64,000 nucleotides of DNA from Rhizomys pruinosus (GCA_009823505.1 VZQC01010425.1:4027582-4091581); one strand, 5' to 3'; counted from the first letter of the stretch, positions 47,859 through 61,204 are shown. Numbers and translations: made by a program. The notes: generated by a model not told the origin, from the sequence alone.

Positions 47859-48175
47859 TTACAGTGTGATCTCCAACTCATCCTTGATGATGGACAGTTG
47901 GTGGATAGCACGATGTCAACATAAGGTGAAGTCACATTAGTTCCTGCATGATGTTTCCCATGTACTGTTTGGCCTGACCCACAGAACTAAGAGCAGATTC
48001 AGTGGAACTGAAGGCAGAGCTGCCATGCAGGTGCCCATAGAAGCTGTCTGGCTCAGCCAATGACGCCAAGTCCTAGCGCTCTTTCTCCTGCCTCGGCCAG
48101 GACCCACACTCTCTTAGAAGGTGTTTACCACAAGTTCTTCCCAGGTGTTGGGCCTGTTGCCTTTTTCTCTGCCAT
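47859..48175 (-). pseudogene. Possible degenerate retrocopy, unidentified
   Basis: Seen: on the minus strand an ATG at 48175 opens MAEKKATGPTPGKNLW before a stop. A second frame gives a stop-free run of more than 40 codons containing SLAEPDSFYGHLHGSSAF and GQAKQYMGNIMQEL. A third frame ends RAIHQLSIIKDELEITL and a stop at 47861-47859. The pieces are collinear and protein-like, but I recognise no family and see no poly-A tail or duplication. It may be chance. Confidence 0.2.
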
Positions 48176-49640
48176 GTAGCAGTCCTGTCCTTCCCTCACC
48201 CCCACTCCTTGATACCTGCTCATTCTTTCTTGATAAAGTTTTACATTTAGTGTAGGGTTTTGTTTTTAACTTACTGAGGAAGGGTTACCATGTCTTTTAA
48301 GCTGTGCTGTTACTTTGATTGGGAAACTATCAGTTTGATTAGAGTCCTAGTTACAAACTTGGGAAGTATGGCTTTCTCTACCCCAGCCTTTTTCCTGTGT
48401 GCCTTGTTAGTTTTCTGTATGATGCAGAACATGAATATTTTTCGAAAACAGTCATATAATATATTGTAGCAGCAGTCCCTGTGCCTAAAAAGAATGGGTA
48501 GGGCTGAGAGATATAGCCAGTCTGGGCCTGATCTTCTTTTTCCCAGCATGAGTGGCTGGTCTGAGTGGGTCTTGACTACACAGATAGGGTGGTGGAGTGC
48601 TAAGGACACTCTGGGCTGGAAGAACAGCGTGTGTACGTTCTTTGGGCGGGGAGAGGGGGTTAGAAAAAGTCTGAGGTGTTCTTACCAGGTGCTTTTTCAA
48701 TCCTTGACATTCCATTTCCATGGGAAAATGTTTTATGAAGTATGTAATTGGACTGAAAGGGAAGGAAACTTTGAAAGCATAGCCAAGGTGGCAGGTGTTA
48801 GGAGAGTGGCAGGTGCCATCCTGGGGACAAGGGTGGAGGGATCCAAGGAAGTAAAGTGTGGAACACACTTTACCTTATGAGCAGTGCTGACTCCAGACTA
48901 CGGACTCCTCTCAGAAGTGTCCTCTGGTCAGGAGTGAGATAGCAGTAAACATGTGACAGAGGAGGTAAGAGGAGGTAAGAGGAAGCAGAGTTTAGAATTG
49001 GTCCATTGACAGGACCACCAAAAAAATTCTAGGGAAGCAGTTGAGTGACTTCCAGTGGAGGGAACTGGAGTCTAATATTGCCATCTTGGTTGTGCATGTG
49101 TGCACACGTGTGTGTGCTGACACATGTGTATGTGCATTCATATGTACAGCAGTATACCTGCAAGGCAGCTGGTGTGTGTGGCAGCTGTCAGAATGGTACC
49201 AGCTGTGTGGCAACATGGCAAGAGGGGTTTTAGGGACAAGTGACAGGACCTGATCTCCCTCCCAGTGCCACCCAAGCCACACTCCTGCTGTGGGACGCTC
49301 TGACAGGGAAAGGAAGATGCAGTGGGGTTTGCTAATGGGACTTCCCACAGAGCCAAAGAATGTATTCTCACTTGATGAGAACTTTGAGCCTTCATTCCCT
49401 TCTGGGTCTTAGGCATGGAGTCATTCAAGTCAGTTATTGGAGCCAAGTGAACAAGATCCCTGCTCAGACTGAAATTTAGCTATAAACTCATATGTGCTCC
49501 CAAACTGCTATGCAAATACACCTTCAGCTGGCTTAGCAGTTGGAACCATGGTTGTTGTGGCTGTTATGAAAGGCAGGGACTGCAGCTGGTAATAAAAGCG
49601 CTTTTAGGAAGTCAGTAGGAATTAGAAATCAAAGAATAAG

Positions 49641-49794
49641 TTGAAGAGATGGCTCAGCAGTTAAGTGCTTATACTGTTCTTGCAGAGGACCTCAGTTCAA
49701 GTCCCAACACACAAATAAGGTGATTCACAACTCCCTGTAACTCCAGCTCCAGGCGATCTGATGCCCTCTCTATGCTTCACTGTACTCATGTGCA

Positions 49795-49841
<47 letters not shown>

Positions 49842-49855
49842 ACTAATAAAAGAAA
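49641..49855 (+). repeat. tRNA-derived SINE with a (CA)n tail
   Basis: 'gttgaagagatggctcagca' to 'gatctgatgccctctc', ending in a CA microsatellite at about 49797-49838. Confidence 0.85.
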
Positions 49856-49890
49856 TCAGAGGACACCAACATTCAGTGATCAAAGCATTA

Positions 49891-50118
49891 AGGGGTTGGA
49901 GAGTTGGCTCAGAGGTTAGGACCACTGATGCTCTTGCAGAGGACCCACATTTAGTTCCCAACACCCACATGGTGGCGAGCAACCATACATAACTCCAGTT
50001 CCAAGGGATTTGATGCTCTTCTGATCTTGGTAACCATTGCACACTTGGGGGGTGGGGTGCATTTACATACATGCAGGCAAAACACTAAGACATGTAAAAT
50101 AAAAATAAATACATCCAA
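49891..50118 (+). repeat. tRNA-derived SINE
   Basis: 'ggggttggagagttggctca' to an A-rich tail. Diverged relative to the younger copies. Confidence 0.85.
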
Positions 50119-50888
50119 AAAAGGAGAGCTTAAACATCAGGGAAAGAAACCTGTAAAATGCAGGCATGTCATGCTTCAGACAGGACTTCCCCTAATGCCT
50201 GAGTCAACTGTTGCCTGCATCTCGGGACTTCCATGGCTCCATCCCAGCTCTTCAGCCTGTTCTGCCTCAGCTAACCACACCTGTGTGGTCTCCAACTTCT
50301 GCCTTCCTGACTCTTCCCTGCAGCCTCACCCCAGGTCCACTGCCTTTCTTTGCCGTCTAGGTTCCAAGGTTTTGGACAAGATGACTCAAGATGAGGCATC
50401 TCCAGATCCCCCACCCAGTGCCTAATGGAGCCATGGAGCAAAAGAGCTTTGACTCATCTTTGTGGTGACCAAGTTGCTCTGTGAAAGGAGCACCATGAAA
50501 CAGGGGAGTGGTGCTTCTGAGCAGAGACCTAGGGGCTGATGGTCAAGCGTCAGTACGTGCATCCGCTCTTCCCTGCATGCATGAGCATGGCGGTCCATCT
50601 TCCTGCCTGTTGGAGAGGACACCTAGCATGGGTTTTGCCTCCATAAGGGAAGCACTGAACAATAAAGAAACAGCCAGGGCAGAAAGAGCATGTGCAGCAG
50701 GAAATGCCAACTTCCCCTCTCCGCCCTCTGCCTGTGGCCCACTTGTCTCCACCTGCAGTCCAGGCCCACCTACACCTGAGATCATCCCTAGCCCTGGGCC
50801 AGGTGTTTCTGAGCAAGCGTCTGGCTCACGCCGCTTTGGCTGGGGCTCGGCTTTCATTCCTGCGTCTGCAGCCCCAGGCCCACAAGCT

Positions 50889-50913
50889 AGGCTGTCTGTC
50901 TGTCTGTCTGTCT
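50889..50913 (+). repeat. (GTCT)n microsatellite
   Basis: Six tandem GTCT-type units. Confidence 0.85.
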
Positions 50914-52730
50914 GATGTTAATGACCCTGGACTTGGACAGGACAGGGTCTCTAGGAAGTCTGTCGTCAGTGAGTCTTCACCCCTTTAGGAGAGTGAGTGT
51001 CCTCAGTTTGGGGTTCAGCAAGGTTAGGCCATTCTCCACCCAGATAATCTGATTCTTCATTGTGACCTCCTCTTGGTCTTTCTTCCTTGGTTTGCACGGC
51101 TCGCTGCCAGTCTACCTTACTCAGTCCTCCCTTACTATGCAGGGAGCCTGTCTACCATCTAGCCCTGGTTAGTCATCACAGAATCAGTGGTATAATTTGG
51201 GAAGCAGCCTTCCCCATCTGTCAGGTTCCTGCCCTCAGCCCCATACTGCAGCACTATCAGGTTCCTGCCCTCGGCCCGATACTGCAACACTGCCCGGGTG
51301 GGGGCACATCTCACACTCCCAGTCAAAAGTGAGTCAGCTTCAGAAAGCACCACTGTCTAGAAGTTGCCTCCACGGCTGTGTAGCTGAAGCCGGCCTTAAA
51401 CTCCTGATCCCCCTGCCTCTGTCTTCCAGTATGTGCATTCCCCATTACTCAGGTAAGGCACCACATGCAGTGCCGCCTCTAGTCAAATTTGCTGCCATGG
51501 TGACTAGAGGGGCTGCTGCTCTGGTGCACGCCGCCGGCCAGGACCAGTGCAGGCAGGTGTACTCTCTTGGCCATGAGGACTGTCATCCTGGACACTCTTT
51601 AACTCTCCATCTTTCTGGTCCTCCTGTTCTATGCACCACAGCCTGACCTCTCCCTTCCCTGTGTGCATAGAGCAATTCCGTCCATCAATGCAGCCATGGC
51701 TGGGTCACACGTCACCGAAACTCATGAGTACTCAGTGGTGAGCCATCCTTCAGGGCTGTTTGTCCCCTAATGAGTGGGGTAAGCACTTCTGTCCATCGTC
51801 TGCCTCTCTCTGTACCTGGCAATGGTTTCGGGATGCTCTCAAGGGGCCACATGCAATTTGGGTGCCCCTTGAGATGCTGTTAAACAAAGGAAGCTAGCTG
51901 GCTGAGCCTCCTGGCTGCCCACCGGGCAGCAGGACTCTATTCTGTGTGTGCCACTGCGATTTGCGTTTCCTTCCTCTCCATATACCTTGTCTTGCTAATA
52001 CCATGTTGGAATTATTTCCTTAATTTCTAAAGCTGCATGTGCGGAAATGGCTTATATTTCCTGTTTTGATAAAGTAATAGAACTTTACTGGGAACCTTGT
52101 TCTCAAGTTGGCTCTGCTCTTAGCTGGCCTCTTTGTGGATTAAAGGGATATTTATAAAAGGCCCGGTTTAATTGGACCTGTTACAAAACAAAGACTTGTA
52201 TAGATTATGTTGCCTTCAAGTATGAAAGATAATTGCTTTTGACAATAAGACTTACCTTTTATGTTGCTTAGAATTGCTTATTCAGGACTCCTCTGCAACG
52301 GAAGTTGGGGCTGGATGCTGGGGGCGATTGGTGGTAAGATATCTGTAAATTCTCTTCAGACTAGCTCCTTTTGGCTGGAGATATATTGTCTTAAAAAGAC
52401 TTCCTTGGACAAGATGTTTGTTGGAACATATGGAGGACAAAATACTCTTTGTTTTAGGACAGATGAGTTTTGTTCTTGAATCTCCTTATAAATTTGATTA
52501 ATAATCATTTTTATGCACAAGTTTAAAAAGCTGCCATTTTTTTTTTCATTCACGTATGCTGTGCTGACTTTAAATGACACTCACATCTGCAGGACCCTGG
52601 GTGTATTCCCACCAGTTTATGCCCTCACTGTACATAAGATTGTTCAAGTAGTCAGAAAACTCATTTTAAGGAGTCAAAATCTCTCACACATTTATTTCCT
52701 GGGATTTAAGTTATTCAAAAAATATTTCCT

Positions 52731-52987
52731 TGGGGCTAGAGAGATGGCTCAGCAGTTAAGAGTGTCAACTGCTCTTGCAAAGGACCCGGGTTCGATTCCC
52801 AGCACCCACACATGGCTGCTAAGAACCATCTTTAAGCCGGGCATGGTGGTGCACGCCTTTAGTCCCACCACTCGGGAGGCAGAGGCAGGCGGATCTCTGT
52901 GCATTCAAGGCCAGCCTGGTCTACAGAGTGAGTTCCAGGCCAGCTGGGGATATAGGGAGACCCTGTCTTAAAAACAACAACAACAAC
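52731..52987 (+). repeat. Chimeric SINE: tRNA-SINE head joined to B1
   Basis: 52731-52834 is the first about 100 bp of the tRNA-derived SINE. At 'accatcttta' it switches without an A-run into a full B1 (52836-52987). One 12-bp duplication aaaatatttcct flanks the whole unit (52719-52730 and 52988-52999), so the fusion moved as one. Confidence 0.88.
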
Positions 52988-54007
52988 AAAATATTTCCTA
53001 AATGTAAGGCAGATCTGTCTTTGAAGAGTGCCTTGTGTGGCACTTTGAGGTAAGGTTGTGCTGGGGACTGAGCACATGCTTTCTACCAAGCAGGGTACCA
53101 TCTGCCTGGTGGGACATGGTCCCTGGTACAGGCAACGTGATACTTCTGTCTTGTCACTGCCACCGACTGCTGGAACAGGAGTCAGAGCCAGCTCTCTGTG
53201 GGACCGGATGTGCTCTTAATCTTGCAGCTGCTACCACTGATCTCTGTCCCACTCCACCACATTCCATTTATGGAGGGCAGAACTACTGATCCAGCAGCTC
53301 AAGACATGACGTTCCCCCCAGGAGCCTGATCAGAGCCTCATTCAGAAATCTAGAGCCTGGCTTTCCTTAGGAGGCATTGTGACTTCCAGTCTTCCAGAGG
53401 CAAAAGTCTCACCAACAACGTAGACCATGCATCTAGAGTGCTGGGGGGGGGGGGGTTCTGGGGTGAATGACATAAAGAAAGGAGCATTCTCAGATCTTTC
53501 CTAAAGCAATGGTATCCCTCCAAAGAAGAGAATTCCCATAGCAAAGGCCAACAGAGAACAGTCCTGCCCAGCACGCGCCCTTTACATCCTAGCCAGTAGA
53601 ATAGGATCAGAGTCCTCCACAAAGTGCCTCTCAGGCCTTCCCCTGGCTGCCTGCTGCTAAATGTCCCCCCAGTCATTCCAAAGTCCTATGACTTCCAGTC
53701 CCACACAGCATCGCCGGCCACCAATTCAGGGTGGGGTAAAACTCGGCTGAGAGAGAAGAGCCCTAAAGAGATATAACTAAGGAAGGATAAAGAACCAAAA
53801 CTCATTCGTCACGTGAACTGAAACACAGTGACTGAGACCTGGGCTCTAAAATACTCTAAATGTCTTCAGAGAGCAGGGGTCAGGGTCATAGGGAGGCCCA
53901 CAGGGCATTTCTAAGAGGACCAGACTCAGGGTCCACTTGGCCATGGACTGTGCTGAACCTGTGGGAGACACATCCTTCTGTCTCAGTGAAGGGCACACTC
54001 TTTGATA

Positions 54008-54049
54008 TACCACCCCCCTACCCCCCACCCCCCACCCCCCACCCCCACA
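54008..54049. repeat. C-run tract (G-quadruplex/i-motif potential)
   Basis: Five or more runs of five to seven C separated by one or two bases. The minus strand satisfies the simple four-run G-quadruplex pattern. Confidence 0.8.
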
Positions 54050-54904
54050 CTGGGCTCCCAATTAAACTTCTTTTCATAATGCCACTGTGAGACCTTGACA
54101 GGTCTACCCAGGAATGGTGTGAGAAGGCAGGCTGTGGCCTGGGATTAGCTGTGTTCTGGACTGGCTCCAGGGGGCGCTGCTGCTCTCAGAGTCTAATGGG
54201 AGGCCAGCTGTCATTCAGTTATGGATCAGTGACTCTTTCTGGCATAATCTGCCTCTATTGCCACCCCCCCCCCATTTCACCTATGAAGCTGCCTCCGGAT
54301 CCTCCTTCCTCACTTGCCTCCCCACCCCCCGGCTGAGAGCTCTCTGCTCTTCTCCCTCCTGGCTGCCCAGATCTGGTCCTGTGGACTGAACTATCCAGCC
54401 TTCATCCCCTCTGTGGCACATGTGTTATTGAGGCTGTTTCCAGCTCTGCCTCATCGCTCCAGACTTAACACTGCTTTCACATCACCGTGCTCTACAACAC
54501 TGCATATGCCCAGGGCTGGTGAGGAGGGACAGTAGTGTCCCCTCCCATCCTCTGACATCCATGTCTAGTCCTCTGCCTTGTTCAAGGACCTCATGCCCCA
54601 AATGGGGTCTAGTGCCTAGTATGGCTGATGATGGGGTTGCTGGTAAGACGAGACTAGCAGCACATCTATAAATTAGCTGAATGAAGAAATCAATGATTGA
54701 CACCCCTAGTCCCTCTTGACTGTGGAAGTTGGGCCCACAGACCCAAGTTGCCACAGTAAATCTCTGTGAGGTGAGCACCACATGGGCAGATCTGAGTGAC
54801 TCTGCTAACAGCCACAACTCTTGCACCACCTCCAAGTCCCTGGGTTAGTCTCCAAGCACCTTCTTGCTCAAAACACCTACTAGAATTTAAATTATGTGGA
54901 TTTT

Positions 54905-55045
54905 GGCATTTACTCGCTTACTTAACGAACCTTCTCATCCATGAACTCACACGTCATGAGGGCAGGGACAGTGCCTGATCTGTCTCCTACTTTGTGCCAG
55001 AGCCCAGCCTAGTACATAGTCCCCAGGGAGCATTAAGAAAGGATG
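54905..55045 (+). repeat. L2 3' end
   Basis: 'catgagggcagggacagtgc', 'ctcctactttgtgccagagc' and 'cctagtacatagtcccc' follow the L2 consensus order. Confidence 0.6.
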
Positions 55046-55240
55046 AGAGCGTGGGTGTGTGAGTGAGCAATTCATTGGGGGAAGGGTGCATAAGTGTGAG
55101 TATTAAGCGCATGATTGAGTGTGGATTTATGTGACGGTGTGAGTGGGAATGAGTGTGTGAGTACAGAAGTGTCTAAGTTTGAGTGAGGAAAGACTGTGTA
55201 TAAGTGTGTAAGTGATGAGTGTGAGCAGTGACCGAGCTTG
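55045..55240 (+). repeat. Degenerate GTGTGAGTG-type repeats
   Basis: Irregular repeats of gtgtgagtg, gagtgtg and aagtgtg words. They may have grown from the gaatga-type tail of the L2. Confidence 0.65.
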
Positions 55241-56290
55241 TCAAATAAACATGATTGGCACCAGGCCCCCTTCCATCGTCTTGGTAATCTACAATTGGAG
55301 AGCCAGGCTGTCTGTCCTAATACAAGCAGCCCACAGCACAGGCTCCTTAGCGGCCCAGAGTCTCTGGGAGGGAGTGGCGTGCATCCTCCGGGGAATGGAG
55401 AGCTCCTGGTCACTGTGGTGAATCTATGTGCCACTCCCCACTCAGGCCAGGAGTCCTTTTCACCTTGGGATGAAGGACATGTGATAAACAAAGTCTAGTG
55501 TTCTCACCTAAACTGATATGAGTGGCCATGGCAGTGGGCACCTGCCACACCTGATGAAGCTTTGGGATCCTCCTCCCCTGTCGGCTTTATCTTAGATGTG
55601 TCAAGAGTAAGGCTGGCCAGTGGCCAGGCGCTCCTTCAGGGGCCGCAGGGGGAGCAAGGTTCGGAATTCAAGTTTCAAATGAGAAGTTGAGGGGGCTTAA
55701 CTTCTCATGTTTTGACCTGTAATTTTGTAGAATGAGTCATGTAAAGTGCTTGAAGAGGACTCAAGGACTTTTTAGGGGACACTCACTCTTGTAGAGATGG
55801 AAGTGAACACTGAGCCCAAGCCAGTCATCTCCACCACTGAGGTGCTGAGCAGGCTCCAAAATCGTCTAATGAGGAGAACTCCACCATCTTTACTAAGTGC
55901 CTGACCAGAAGTAGGATTGTGGTTTGAATAGCAATGAGCCATGAAATCAAACTCACAGCATAGAGTGGTGGGCTGGTGTGAGTTCTTGGTATTCCTCTCC
56001 TGGGGGAAGAGGAATACCACAGACACAGGGCCCCACACAGCAGTTCCCCGCATCTCCTCATTCACAGTCTCAGGAAGATATTCACATCTTGAGAGTGTTC
56101 CAGAGTCCCATATCCTGTCAGGGGAATGCAGAAGCTCAGGTCAGAAATGTGTCCATTCTCTAAGAGTCTGTCTGGAGCTCACACCCTGCCCTAGTGAGTG
56201 AATATCTCTGTTCATCTGGACACCCGACATTCCACTTTAGGAATTGAGAGCTCTTGTAGATGCTGGAATTCACAAGTCTTCCTAAAAAGG

Positions 56291-56469
<179 letters not shown>

Positions 56470-57646
56470 CCTAGAAATTGGTCTGGTGGCTGCCTGTCAG
56501 TGCTAAGACAAGGATATCCCAGCCATTAGCAACTGGGAGATCCCCTAGTCGGCCTGCACATTTTACTTCCAAAAGCAAGGGAGAACCATCAGACTTTAAG
56601 CAGGTAATGAGGAGCTCATTTCTAAAACTAAACCCAGGGACTACCCTAAACTTTAGAATAGGAACCCTGTTAGATCAATTTGAAACCTTTAAAATCATTT
56701 CAACCATTGATTTATATATAGGGATTTGGCAAGTTCTAAAATCAAAGCTAAAAATAGCAAAACACCAGATGGAGAATATGAGCGTATGTTTTCCTCTCGA
56801 GACCAAGGAGCCCCCGACCCTTTCCAAACAACCCTTTCCAAGTGACTGAGTTATTAGGTGAACCAGGAATATCTGCCAAGACATCAAGTCATGTCATGGT
56901 CCCATGTAATAAAGCATGAGTGTGGCAGGCCATCCAGGGCTGCTCTTTGGGGCTGGGGTGTTCCTGGAGCCCTCGGTGTGTAGCATGTTTCTAGAAAGCA
57001 TATCTTCAAAACCCAGACTTTATTAGCCCCAGCATAGAGATACATACAATCCATGAAAACTGATAAATACCTAGAATCATATTTTGAAGCCATAAAAGGA
57101 AATTTATATGTATTTACTTTTACACCATGGGACACCTGCTGTTTTACTACCTCAAGAAAGAGCTTCGAAAGACTGGGGGGAGGGGTTGGCTTCTTAAAGG
57201 ATTTGAGACCATTGGGCTTTTTTTAAAAAGTCTTCAGTAGTGACTGGTTCTTCAGATTCTGGATCAGGTAAAGAATTAATATCAGCCCCCCCTCCCACCC
57301 CCCCAAAACCCATGGAGCTGTGAAATAAGACCTCTGGCATAAAATACTCAGCCAAGTGTGTCTGTACAAAAAGAGCCTGAGGGGCTTGAGATCCCAAGGT
57401 GAAAGCTGGCCCAGCAGTGCTAAGTGAATGCTGGCACACCCTGCACACCCAGCCCTGAGTGTGCACGAAATGTGGCTCCTCAGGACTCCTGAGGGCCCAT
57501 GGCAGCACCATCCATCAGCATGTGTACAGAGACCCAGAGGTGTGGGAACATGGAGGACTCAAGCACAAGTGCTGTCACAGGAAACTTCTATCTCCCAGTG
57601 ACCTTCCAGCTCAGTCCTTGGGGCTCAATTCAGAATAAAAACTCTG

Positions 57647-57850
57647 TGGCAGAGCTGGTGAAATGGACTCAGTGGGTAAAGGCACTTGCTGCCAAGCCTG
57701 ATGACCCGAGTTCAATCCTCAGAACCCACAATCCAGAGGGAGAGAACCAACTCCCACGAGTCGTCCTATGACTGCTACACGTATGCCGTAGCACACACAT
57801 GCCACATGCCGTGACCGTGAACACAAAAGAAACAAGTGTAAAATAATTTT
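57647..57850 (+). repeat. B3-type SINE
   Basis: 'gctggtgaaatggactcagt', 'aaggcacttgctgccaagcc' and 'cgagttcaatcctcagaacc', then a short A-rich tail. Confidence 0.75.
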
Positions 57851-59080
57851 TCAGAGTCTGTGGTAAAAAGCAGTGTCACTTGACATTGAAAAGATGCTGT
57901 CATCTGCTGGCCATTGCCTGCTTGATAGGTTTAGCACAGTGAATACCAGAAGCCAGCTGTGTACTGTACATAGACACACGGTCCCTCAGGTGTAACTGCC
58001 AGTGTCTGAGCTCTGTGGGTTGATGGTGTCAGAAATTTGGCCAAAATTATGACCAAGCATAAGCCTTATGGTTGACTGCCCCCCCCCATTTCATGGTGGG
58101 AAGCACTTCCCAGCCCATCTGTGGGGAAGATTGGGGACCATAGCTGGCACTTAGCTAATGGGGAGAGGACAATAGAGTCAGAGTACTTGTTATCTTCTGT
58201 ATCCTCTGGGCCTAGTCTGAAAGGAAGAGCCCAGGCCCCTCTCCATCCAGGCTTCATGTCCTTCTCTCATCTGTGTGGGGATAGAGAGAGAGAAGCCAGA
58301 AACACTCTCAGCTTCTGGAGACTAATTTAAGAGTGACATCTCTGATGACATCTCAAGCAGCCCAGCACTTAAGGAGAGCTCATTTCTCAATTTCTCCTGC
58401 TCACTATAGTGAGCTTGGGTGATGGAGGGAGAGGGAAGAGAAGTGGATTTTCCTGCAGATGCAACCCACCAGAAGTCACAGGTACTTGCCTGCGGCTGGG
58501 CTTACAAGTCCTGCCTCCTCACACAGAGCCCCTCCCTCCATTCACTTCAGGCATGTTAGTTACATGGTAGGACCCAGACTGGTCACACTAGCCCCTCTCC
58601 TGTGGCCCACTTGCCTTCAGGGTCTGTCCCTACATCTCCAGACTGATGAGGACTTGCTTCCTGGACACTTGGATTGTTCCTTCCCCTGCCCCCCCAGCCC
58701 TGGGTTGGGGCATGTTCCCTCTGACTCTCAAATCTCAGCGCCTGTCTTGGCATATGGAATCAGCGGGCTCCTCCCAAGACCATCACCCACAGAACATGCT
58801 GTGCCAGCAGCGAGCCCTCGTGCGCACGTGCAGTCATGCGGAGATGCTGTACCCTTGTTTCATCCATGGCAATGAAGTCCACCGCTCTAGTGTGGGCTGC
58901 AGTGAGGGAGGCGGGATGTGCTCAGAGACAACCGATGGGGGAGGGAGGTGCTGGACTTTCTGTGAGGTTTTTCTGTGAACCTAAAACTGCTCCCAAAAAT
59001 GCTTGCGAAACATTTTGAATGATTGACCGATGTTAAGGGTCTCTCACAGGTGACACCAGGATGTGATGACGCTTGGGTGA

Positions 59081-59284
<204 letters not shown>

Positions 59285-59494
59285 TAATACAAGGGATTCC
59301 CTTTCCCCCCGTGAAAAGCAACAATATGCAAAGTGGGGTCAGTTTGTACCACTTCCCTTTTCTCTTGCTCAAGGTGAATATATACACATGTAAACAGCTA
59401 TGCCTAGGTAGCCACAGGCAAGTTACTCCCAAAGCCCCCCCCCCGTATCAAATTCTGAGGGTGCTCAAATGTTTTTAGTAACACAGCACTCCCT

Positions 59495-59860
59495 ACCATT
59501 TACTTACATCTCCAGGCTACTTACAACAGTCCATGTAAATGAGCCAGGAATGGTATTACAAGCCTTTAATCCCAACACTTGGGGGGGGGCGGAAGCAGGC
59601 AGATTCCTGTGCATTTGAGGCTAGCCTGGTCTACATAAGGAGTTCTAGGCCAACCAGAGATAGTGAGACTTTGTCTCAAAACAACAATGCATGTAAATGT
59701 AATGTCACGGCTTGATATTGTTTTCTTCAGGGAAGAGTGACAAAGAAAGACATCTGTACATGTTCAGTACAGAACCATTGTTTTTCAAATATTTTCAGTC
59801 CGTGTTTCATTATATCCAAAGACGGGAAGCCGTGGATATAGAGGACCAGCTCTCTGTATC
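59495..59860 (+). mobile_element. Tigger-like DNA transposon remnant, interrupted by B1
   Basis: The left part contains 'tccaggctacttacaacag' and the right part 'acatctgtacatgttcagta', 'ttcaaatattttcagtccg' and 'gccgtggatatagaggacc', the order seen in Tigger-type elements. The B1 at 59542-59681 sits inside it. Confidence 0.6.
59542..59681 (+). repeat. B1 SINE with imperfect TSD
   Basis: Plus-strand B1 with a G9 run in the box region. Flanked by caacagtccatgtaaatg and caacaatgcatgtaaatg. Confidence 0.85.
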
Positions 59861-60261
59861 TGTATATACACCTGTATGGATCTCTATTTAATACAGTGAT
59901 GTTCATTTCTTACGTAAGCACACATTTTATAAAGATACCATAGTATGTAAAGAAAAGCATAGTTGCTTTGGTAATCAAGTATGACACCAAACTTGAGTAG
60001 TAGTAATTACACAATGGCCAGGAATTCCAAGTTCAAACTCTCTCACACCGGAAGTGCTATTGAAGCTCCAGTCACAGGTAAGGAGAAAAGTCACCCCCAA
60101 GTCATCATCGTGACACCTCTGGCAGAAGGTGGGTTTAACCTGTTCCCTCAGTGTCTAAGTGATTGTCCTCTTGTCCCGTTGCCTTTAAAACTGGTGTTTG
60201 AGCTTGAGGAATAATTATTTTAAAAAGATAGGCTTTCTGGTTCACACAATAATAAGCCAAT

Positions 60262-60402
60262 AGCTGGGTGTGGAGTTGCTCACCTTTAATCTCAGCACTT
60301 GGGAAGTGGAAATAGGTAGACCTCTGTGAGTTCAAGCCCAGTCTGCTCTAGTCCAGACAGGGCTACATAGAGAGACTATGTCTCAATAATAATAATAATA
60401 AG
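60262..60402 (+). repeat. B1 SINE with an (AAT)n tail
   Basis: 'agctgggtgtggagttgctc', 'ttgggaagtggaaataggt' and 'actatgtctcaataataat'. Confidence 0.82.
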
Positions 60403-60441
60403 GTATTAAATAATAATAAGATATTTAAAAGGTACATATGT

Positions 60442-60659
60442 GAGGCTGGAGAGATGGCCTAGTGGTTAAGAGCGCCAACTGCTCTTGCAGAGGACCTGGG
60501 TTCGATCCCCAGCACCCACATGGCCGCTGAGAACCGTCTTTAACTCCAGTTCCAGGGGAATCCGACACCCTCTTCTGACCTCCACGGCATTGCACAACAT
60601 GGGTGCACAAACCTACATGCAGTCAGTACATTCATATACATAAAAAAATAAATAAAATT
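60442..60659 (+). repeat. tRNA-derived SINE with TSD
   Basis: Plus strand. Flanked by aaaaggtacatatg on both sides (ending about 60441 and starting about 60664). Confidence 0.92.
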
Positions 60660-60725
60660 TTAAAAAGGTACATATGCATCCTATTCTTCATTGGGCAAAG
60701 TATATTTTTGATAGTATATTCTAGT

Positions 60726-60850
60726 GCACCGGGCTCGCACCCCCACCCCACTGCCCTCTCTCACCACCCCCACCCCACTGCCCTCTCACCCCCCCACTGC
60801 CCTCTCTCACCACCACCCCCACTGCCCTCTCTCACCACCCCCCGCTCCTG
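60726..60850 (+). repeat. C-rich tandem repeat (accccactgccctctctc)
   Basis: About five imperfect units of a Pro-coding C-rich word. Low complexity. Confidence 0.85.
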
Positions 60851-61204
60851 TCAGTCCCCGTGCTCTCGTCCCCTTCTTACCCTCATATTCCTTCTTTCTT
60901 TCTCTTTCTGTCTTCTTTTGAAATCCCATGTAAGCTTATCATCGTCTGAATCACAAAATTTTAAATTATTACTCCCAATATTGAACATTTTATTTTAATT
61001 AGATGGACCATAAAAGCATACTTTTGTTTGTTTGTTTTTAGACATTTTTTAGCATGTGATTAGTTTTGGAAATGCATTTAGCTTCTTTGTAGCAATCACT
61101 GTAACCCAAAATATAAACCATTTCTTCAAATCTTCCAAGATGTCATTAAGCTGCCTTTCGTTTTTTAAAAAGCTATATCTCATTATTTTAAAAAGATAAT
61201 CTTT

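Noticed and set aside
50508..50988. Overlapping frames of 98-135 codons on both strands
   Set aside because: No family resemblance, no splice-site support, and local GC richness explains them.
56478..56849. 123-codon plus-strand frame after the CT/GA repeat
   Set aside because: Looked briefly retroelement-like, but I could match no domain, and it has neither terminal repeats nor a tail.
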